Assembly: GCA_022560025.1 (NCBI GenBank)
Contig: JAFISE010000022.1
Span: forward strand, 62,001 to 126,000
Length of the DNA: 64,000 bases
DNA from: Stagonosporopsis chrysanthemi
Lineage: Eukaryota; Ascomycota; Dothideomycetes; Pleosporales; Didymellaceae
Direction of reading: 5' to 3'
In this document: positions 57,444 to 64,000 of the stretch, one piece after another
Position numbering within the stretch: the first letter of the stretch is position 1
Layout: every line of letters starts with the position of its first letter
Notes under the pieces: generated by a model
Told to the model about the DNA's origin: nothing
Databases searched by the model: none
The model's input: only the letters and a program-made list of their open reading frames with translations
Made by a program: the position numbers and the translations under genes

Positions 57444-58939
57444 TCACAATCGAGACGCCGTCAGTCTACGCAACTGCTTCATGGCTCGCATCTCTTGATT
57501 AACCGAAAGATCGATTAGAATCTCTTCGCTACCACCACCAACTACCATAACCCTCACGTCGCGACTGATCTGTTCTATCCTTGCCCCGCGGCCATTACGG
57601 GAGTATCCGAGGCCGCCCATGATTTGCTGTGCCTCGCGATTGACTCGCTCGAGGGTCTGACCAGCAAGGACCTTAAGGTTCGCAACTGGACCACTGATTC
57701 CTGGATCCTGGCCTGTTCGTCTTCCGTGCTCTATCAAGAAAACAAGCTGCTCCATCAAAGCAAAGGCAGGATCGATGCTCCGTCCAAACTGCGAGATCTT
57801 GCTGCGGATTACTTGGTTCTCGATGAGTTTTCTTCCGAACGTCTCGCGAGTAATGGCATGCTTGAAGGCGTCCTCGGCGCATACACGGGCCATGCGAAGA
57901 CTCGTACACGCCAGCCAAAGTCTCTCGTGGTTGAAATCTGGAGAAGTCAGTACTGGTCGATTGACCGGGTTGCGATCAAACAGAGCGTCTGAACCTATAC
58001 ATACTCGACATGATGATGGCGAAGCCCTCGTTTTCCTGGCCAATCAAGTTTTGTGCTGGCACCTCAACGTCATCGAATTCGATATATGTCGAACCTAAGC
58101 AGTCAGTGATGTGTTCTGGCACTTCAAGAAGTCCGTGCATAATTACCACTGGCACTGACACCAGAATTGTGCATCTTCTTGCACAAAACGCCTTTCGCCT
58201 TCAGCGGTATGATCAGAGCTGAGATACCCTTTGCTCCTGGTCCTCCCGTTCTTACTGCCGCCATGCAATAGTCGGCAAAGATGCCGTTTGTGATCCATTT
58301 CTTGGCCCCGTTGACTACATAATGGTTGCCGCGACGCTCAGCAGTGGTTGTCAGGTTCGCCACGTCCGATCCAGCTACGTGCTATTAGCTAGTGTATGTA
58401 TACTCGACTTTGGACAATCTCATACCATCTGGCTCAGTAACACCCAGGCAGAATCTAGACCTTCCTTGTAGTACGTCAGGCAAAAAGCGAAGTTTCTGCT
58501 CGTGACTACCAAAGTTGACTAGCGGAGGAGCCCCAATAGAATTTCCGCAGCTGAGGCCCCAGATCACCCCTAAGTATCCACACCTAGCCATCTCGTCGAT
58601 GAAAATAAGATCGTGGAATCCATCCCACTCAGTGGACTTGATGTCCGCAGGCAAGCGCTGTCCGTTAAGATATTTGCTAGCGAGGGGATATACCGACGCG
58701 GCGGCATATCCAAGTTCGGCATGGCGAGCGAGCACATCGGCGGGAATTGTGCCCTTGAGCTCCCATTCTTCGCAGAATGGCGATATGTGATTGTCGACAT
58801 ATTCTCGAAGCTCGCGCTGAAGGCAAAGATGCGATTCGTTGTAATAGGGACTCGCTGAGCGAGTAAGGTAAAGGGGATCACTATACAGCGGCGTCATTGC
58901 TGGTAAGGTTGAGTTCATTTTGATCTTCGCGGGCAACAT
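57444..58939 (-). CDS. Acyl-CoA dehydrogenase, isovaleryl-CoA dehydrogenase-like, with SRL C-terminus
   Basis: FAD-dependent alpha,beta-dehydrogenation of an acyl-CoA. Exons 58939-58426, 58374-58147, 58094-58005 and 57937-57444 give 441 aa; an ATG at 58918 is the alternative start (434 aa). Family landmarks: FCLGVTEPDAGSDVANLTT (restored by splicing), KKWITNG, FDDVEVPAQNLIG, and QIMGGLGYSRNGRGARIEQISRD. The base position used by medium-chain enzymes (YEGTSE) reads VGGGSEE, so that Glu is absent. A Glu is present in NHERLWLA (about residue 282), the place used by isovaleryl-CoA dehydrogenases. The last residues, ASRL, end in SRL, a canonical type 1 peroxisomal targeting signal. The N-terminus is not strongly mitochondrial. 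It is divergent from the carboxylase gene. Confidence 0.9.
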
Positions 58940-59259
58940 TGCAGGCACTTGTAAGTCCGATCCAATATGCACGGCCGGAGCTAAAATCTTTCCTACCGGT
59001 TGTTTGTCTGCCTCCGACTACCGTATCCTCGGCTTGACGACCACAGGTAGCGCTGTTCGTTGTTCTGGTGGAACATCTCTTGGCACGGATGCAGCCGTGC
59101 GGAGACCGCGTTCGCCGTTCGGGCTTCCGTGTTCTAGTCGGTCGATGCACTACCATCAACATCGACCCTCCTAAGTACACCATGTTGTAAAGTGTATTGA
59201 TCCTGATCTAGATTTCCCCGATTCGCTTCAGGATACAACTGTTTTTCCAAACTCCCAAC
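58940..59259. promoter_or_regulatory. Shared divergent promoter of dehydrogenase and carboxylase
   Basis: 320 bp between divergent start codons, with several CGG/CCG triplets (CGGCCGG near 58971, CTCCGACTACCG, CCTCGG, GCACGGATGCAGCCGTGC near 59080). It is a plausible target for the nearby Zn2Cys6 regulator; no defined site can be called. Confidence 0.4.
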
Positions 59260-61642
59260 ATGTCCAGCCAGCGGCCACCTTTGTTTGTGGCACAACCACT
59301 GCTTCACGGGGATGGACGTCCAAAGATTCGGAGGGTTTTTATTGCCAACCGTGGGGAAATAGCTTGCAGAGTAATTTCCACATGCCGCAAACTCAACTTG
59401 ACTTCGATCGCAATCTACGTACAAGAGTAAATATACGCACTATTTTGATGTCCAGGATGCTGACCGCCTCTCAAGGGACAAGGCATCATGTCATATCTCT
59501 GAAGCGGACGAGGCCATTGACCTGGGATCCATTGAAGAAGCCACGATCAACCCTTTCCTTGATGTAGATTTTCTCGTCAACACAGCTCTCGAAGCAGGCG
59601 CAGACGCCATTCATCCGGGATACGGTTACCTAAGTGAAAACCCCGATTTTGCTGATCGCTCGAGAAAGTCTGGTCTCATCTTCCTTGGACCAAGCGGTAT
59701 TGCCATGTCGACGCTGGGTAACAAGAGAACATCCAAGGCATATCTCAGCAGTCATGCGCCAGAGGTCCCTTTAATTCCTGGATTTGCTGGGACAAGCCAA
59801 AATCTGAAAGAGCTTCAGGACGCAGCTACATCTATTGGCTTTCCAGTGATGCTCAAGGCTTCTGCAGGAGGCGGTGGCAAAGGCATGCGAATTGTCCGTG
59901 ACCCATCGGCTCTGCGCAGTGAGTTTGAGCGCGCGCAGTCAGAAGCTAAAAGAAGCTTTGGCTCCGACGACCTGATCTTGGAGAAATATATTGAGGCTGG
60001 AAAACATGTCGAGATTCAAGTCGTAGGTGATCAACACGGACATGTCGTATCATTGTGGGACCGTGATTGCTCTGTGCAACGCCGACATCAGAAAGTCATA
60101 GAAGAGGCACCGTGTCCTTGGCTAAACGACGATTTGCGCTCACGTATGAGTAAAACTGCTGTGCGCATCGCAGAACTCATCGCATACGAAGGTGCTGGGA
60201 CGGTTGAGTTTGTGGTAGACGTCGCGACCGAGAAATACTACTTTCTGGAGGTCAACGCACGCCTGCAGGTGGAGCATCCTATCACAGAGGAGATCACCGG
60301 CGTAGATCTAGTTGCTCTGCAGCTTTACGTTGCCACAGGAGGCAGACTGGCTGATGTTCCTCAGCTCGTGCCAGTACCACGTATTGGGCATGCCATCGAA
60401 TGCCGTTTGTGCGCTGAGGATGCAGGTCGTGATTTCTTTCCCGAAAATGGGCCCATAAAACTATGGCAGCCAGCCCCAGGACTTCTTGGACCAGGACGCG
60501 ATGTTCGCTATGAGACGGCAGTTCAGAGTGGCTCCCAGGTGTCAATATATTTCGATTCAATGATCGCGAAGGTCATTGTCTGGGCTCCAGATCGTTCCCA
60601 GGCTATCGAGAAGATGACCAGAGTTCTGGCAAACATGGCATGTGTCGGAGTTCGGACCAACCAAGGGTTTCTCCAGAGCTGTTTGAAAGCGCCCGACTTC
60701 AGGAACCCTGCGTATACGACTTCTTTCATCCTCAAAAATTTATCTACCCTGCTGCAGAACCCGCATTTGACTGACGCGTCAGCACCATATCGTTCATACG
60801 GTGCACTTGCCTGGATGTATCATAGGTCGGCTCAACAAGCCTTCAATTCCCCCTTCAGTAACGTGCGAACTGGCTACAGGAATCAACCATTCGATCCAAT
60901 CAATCGACTTACTGGCATCGTTATGAGCACACCAGAGGGTGTGTGCAAGGATGAAGCAATACAGTACAGCTCTTTGATTCTTGCTGAGCCTATCAGTAAT
61001 GATAAGGATCGCTTTGATCTTTACCTGAGTGATGTTCCTCAACCACAGACATCTACAAACAAGAAGCAAAGTCCCGCAAACGTAGTGACAGCCAACTACA
61101 ACGCTATCAGCTCCACAATCCGCAACGGAACCTGGAAAACGCAGAGGCCATATTCCTGTCACCTCGAATCCGTAAGATCCTTGCAATCTGAAAGAACGGA
61201 TACCTCTGATCTGGTCACCGGAACCATAAACGGAAAGAGGCTGACAGCACTTTTCACTTCCTCTCAGTCTACCGATCCCAGCCTCGGCGTATCGATTTAC
61301 GCGCATATACCTGTCATAGGCACCTGGATCGAGTTTAAAATCTTCAGCACGCTGGCTTACGCGGAGAGTCTGCGTGAGACCGCTACTTCTGCCTTGGGTA
61401 GCGCTGATGGAACTGTGAAGGCGCCGCTACCGTGCAAAGTGTTGAAAGTGGTGAAGCAGAATGGTGATGAGGTGCAAAAGGGTGAGGTGCTTCTAGTGAT
61501 CGAGAGTATGAAAATGGAAGTCACGATCCTCGCACCTAGCCATGGGGTTTTTGAGACTACGAAGAAGAGCGGCGAGGCCGTGGAGGAGGGCAGTGTCCTC
61601 TGTGAGGTTAGAGGTGTGGATGTGGAAGAACAAGCGGAGTAG
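59260..61642 (+). CDS. Biotin-carrying alpha subunit of a methylcrotonyl-CoA-type carboxylase
   Basis: ATP-dependent carboxylation of enzyme-bound biotin, to be passed by a separate beta subunit to an acyl-CoA (3-methylcrotonyl-CoA by context). Exons 59260-59426 and 59476-61642 give 777 aa; the 49-nt intron has a GCTGAC branch site, and splicing restores AIYVQEDKASCHISEADEA. Order of parts: biotin carboxylase N-domain (RRVFIANRGEIACR), ATP-grasp with GGGGKGM (187-193), YFLEVNARLQVEHPITE, the linker/BT region, and the biotin carrier domain with ESMKMEV, in which Lys735 carries biotin. Length exceeds the usual about 720 through a long linker. The N-terminus is not an obvious mitochondrial presequence. 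Propionyl-CoA, geranyl-CoA or acetyl-CoA carboxylation are alternatives; the neighbouring genes favour leucine breakdown. Confidence 0.9.
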
Positions 61643-62112
61643 CTTGAAACTTGTTTGCGCAACCTTATCTACATATAATCCTCTTCTATGGCGCGTCTTC
61701 CTTACCTCAGGACTCTGCGGAGAATGTAAGACGTGCTTAAACCATATTTTTCGCCTTCACCAGGCTCTACTTGATTCGTCTCTTACAATTACGAAGTGCC
61801 TGAATGAAGAGACGAGAACTTGCTCCAGTCGACCTCGATGTAAACTTTAAGCAGGATACGTGAGCTTCACAGTGACCTCGCTGCAAGCCGCTTAGCGTCG
61901 GGCTGGTATTGCTGTACGGTGCAAAGCTGTTGCGGCTGTGCCTCGGTGCGCGGGTGTTGCGAACGGCCGACGAACCTCGGAACATCTATGAACGGCCCAC
62001 GTTTCCCACAAATACTTCGCGGGCCGATCCGTCCTCATACACCGGATCGATGGAATTCCCACGGTGGACAGATTGTGGGCCCGAGGTGTCGTGATCGCGG
62101 CTATACTGTACA
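61643..62112. other. Intergenic within the leucine-type cluster
   Basis: 470 bp between tandem genes, holding the promoter of the fused lyase/hydratase gene. CGG-containing stretches (ACCTCGGAACATC near 61974, CACCGGATCGATGG near 62041) could be regulator sites. No gene seen. Confidence 0.5.
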
Positions 62113-64000
62113 ATGTATCGCAAAGTAATGCGACTGCTTTGCAGCCCGCCTACACGGCATAGCATATCGTCAAGCGCTCGAGTTTCGATCAGAATGGCTC
62201 ATCACCTTGCTCCCGGCAACTATATCCGTATAGTCGAAGTCGGCCCCCGTGATGGTTTACAAAACATCTCAAAGCCTATTCCCACCGCAATCAAGATATC
62301 TTTGATTGAGCGACTCCACTCCGCCGGCCTGCGTAATATTGAAATTACGTCTGCTGTGTCTCCTAGAGCAGTTCCACAACTTGCTGATAACCAACAAATA
62401 CTCTTAAACGACTCAATCAGGGATCTAATCAGCAAGAATGACTTAAGACTGCCGGTCTTGGTGCCAAACAGGAAAGGTGTGGATCTAGCGATGAAGTATG
62501 GCGTCAGAGAAGTTGCAGTCTTTGTCAGTGCAAGCGAGGGATTCAGCAGAGCGAACACTAAATGCAGTGTTGATGAAGGTTTAATGAAGGCAAGAGAGGT
62601 CGCTCGTGTTGCACTTGGAGGAAGGATGCAAGTCAGAGGGTGTGTGAAAAGATCTTGCAAAGGATGGACAAGTCAATACATGCTAATTGCTGTTCTAGAT
62701 ATATATCTTGCATTTTTCATGACCCGTATGATGGTCCGACTCCACCAGAAGCAGTTCTCCACGGCGTGCGAGAGCTACTGAAGATGGGCTGCTACGAAGT
62801 TAGTTTAGGAGATACTGTTGGCATCGGCGCTGCAGCAGATGTGCGACGATTGCTGAAATTCTTATTCGACCATGGCATCCCAGCCGAAAAGCTGGCTGGA
62901 CACTTTCACGACACGTACGGCCAAGCGGTGTCAAATGTCTGGACAGCATATGAACTTGGACTTCGTACATTCGATAGCAGTGTGGCTGGTCTGGGAGGCT
63001 GTCCATTTGCTCCAGGCGCAAAGGGCAACGTTGCTTCTGAAGATCTAGTTTATCTATTTGAGCGCGCCGGGATTGAAACAGGCGTCGATTTATCTAAACT
63101 AGTTCAAGTCGGAACGTGGATCTCTGATCAAATAGGAAAAGAGAACAGTAGTCGAGTTGGGGCTGCACTGGCCCGCAAACATGGACTCACGACTCTCAGC
63201 GCCGCGCCCACTGGGTCAAGTAAAGAAAAGAGCCTGGCTACGTGGTCTCCTACAGCAGATCAAACCGATGGTCTGCAAATTCTCCGTTCGGGACCAAATA
63301 TCAAAATCATCCTGGATCGACCGAGGAACGGTAATTCACTGACGTTGTCAATGATTACAAATCTCACCGAATTCTTTGAGCGCGTAGCGACAGACAATAC
63401 TGTTTCCCGCATACTGCTCACTGCCAAAGGTAAATTCTTCTGCACAGGGATGGATCTCGGCAAAGACAGCTCCGTTGCGCGCAGTACAACAGCCAGCACC
63501 GAGCAATTTGACCGATTGACTCGGCTCTTCGATGCCATAGATGGAGTCCCACAGGTCACCATTGCAGCCGTCAATGGTCCCACATTCGGGGGCGGCACAG
63601 GATTGGCGTTTGCGTGCGACATACGTATTGGGGTGGACAATGCCACATTCACATTGAGTGAGGTCAAGCTCGGACTCTCCGCGGCAACGATATCAAAGTA
63701 CGTTCTTCGGGAATGGGGTCCGTCTTTTACCAGGGAGGCTATGCTCACCGCACGTCCTGTGAGAGTCTCAGAACTGCATTCTTTAGGCATTGTTTCTCAG
63801 GCAGTCAGAAGCCAAGATGCGCTTAGTACCGCTGCGGATGAGTTACTGCAGAATCTGAAAAGCTGCGCCCCAAGGGCGTCGGCTCTGAGCAAGATCTTGG
63901 TAAAAGCGGGACAGAGCCAGGGAGGCACAAAGACTCAGGCAGACATCATCAGGGATACTTTCGCGGAGATGATGGCGCCGGGCGGAGAGTCAGAGTTTGG
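62113..64000 (+). CDS. Fused HMG-CoA lyase and enoyl-CoA hydratase, 3' end outside window
   Basis: Exon 1 is 62113-62639; a 59-nt intron ends at 62698; exon 2 runs open from 62699 through the window end, so the protein is at least 609 aa. The N-terminus MYRKVMRLLCSPPTRHSISS looks mitochondrial (Arg/Ser-rich, no acids). HMG-CoA lyase part (about 36-345): EVGPRDGLQN with Arg/Asp, HFHDTYGQ with two metal-binding His, GLGGCPFAPGAKGNVASEDL with catalytic Cys and Asn. A short linker (about 345-370) leads, without stop or intron, into an enoyl-CoA hydratase/isomerase domain: FFCTGMDLGKDS, AAVNGPTFGGGTGLAFACD, FTLSEVKLGLSAATISKYVL. The first of the two classical catalytic Glu positions (GGGxEL) is Gly here; the second (SEVKLGL) is Glu. 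Together these could hydrate 3-methylglutaconyl-CoA and cleave the HMG-CoA formed, giving acetoacetate and acetyl-CoA. Confidence 0.88.

Noticed and set aside
59419..59455. Possible 37-nt intron in the carboxylase gene
   Set aside because: A 49-nt intron (59427-59475) with a GCTGAC branch site gives a better match to the biotin carboxylase N-domain (AIYVQEDKASCHISEADEA).

Overview
The window comes from a filamentous ascomycete. Genes are split by short GT-AG introns of about 47-71 nt, many with CTRAC-type branch sites. The protein families are typically fungal: Zn2Cys6 regulators, fungal STAND/NACHT proteins, a HET-domain protein, an OPT transporter and a Clr2-like silencing factor. Nonsense codons in a transposon and in a HET gene look like repeat-induced point mutation (RIP). 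A Dothideomycete is plausible, but I cannot name a species from sequence alone. No rRNA, tRNA or CRISPR was seen.

Layout. 1-0.86 kb: decayed class I terpene synthase cut by the left edge. 1.8-9.8 kb: aromatic catabolic cluster with a phenol-2-monooxygenase-type flavoprotein, a divergent Zn2Cys6 regulator, a hydroxyquinol/catechol 1,2-dioxygenase and a maleylacetate reductase. Together these can hydroxylate a phenol, open the ring and reduce maleylacetate to 3-oxoadipate. The three promoters of this cluster share a CCGGATG-type motif. 10.8-12.8 kb: secreted GMC oxidoreductase. 13.5-16.3 kb: NACHT protein without recognisable C-terminal repeats. 16.3-21.9 kb: gene-poor stretch with a large compound TAG/TGT microsatellite. 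21.9-23.3 kb: protein with three CxxC zinc-ribbon-like repeats. 24.6-26.4 kb: secreted beta-lactamase-like serine hydrolase. 28.3-30.5 kb: HET gene with two nonsense codons.

31.1-37.4 kb: divergent chromatin pair, a SNF2 remodeller with a PHD-like finger and a Clr2-like silencing factor. 37.8-39.6 kb: complete pogo/Fot1-like DNA transposon with perfect 59-bp terminal inverted repeats, a TA duplication and five in-frame stops. 40-43.7 kb: single-pass membrane protein and OPT transporter. 45.4-50.1 kb: 1551-residue NLR-like STAND protein ending in a ZZ-like zinc finger. 51.3-54.6 kb: small unknown genes and a short-chain dehydrogenase.

55.1-64 kb (runs off the right edge): leucine/isovalerate catabolic cluster with a Zn2Cys6 regulator, an isovaleryl-CoA-dehydrogenase-like enzyme ending in the peroxisomal signal SRL, the biotin-carrying alpha subunit of a methylcrotonyl-CoA-type carboxylase, and one long reading frame joining HMG-CoA lyase to an enoyl-CoA hydratase domain. 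These cover the late steps from isovaleryl-CoA to acetoacetate plus acetyl-CoA, except the carboxylase beta subunit, which is not in the window. Exon boundaries are my own reading of splice signals and frame; no transcript evidence was available.
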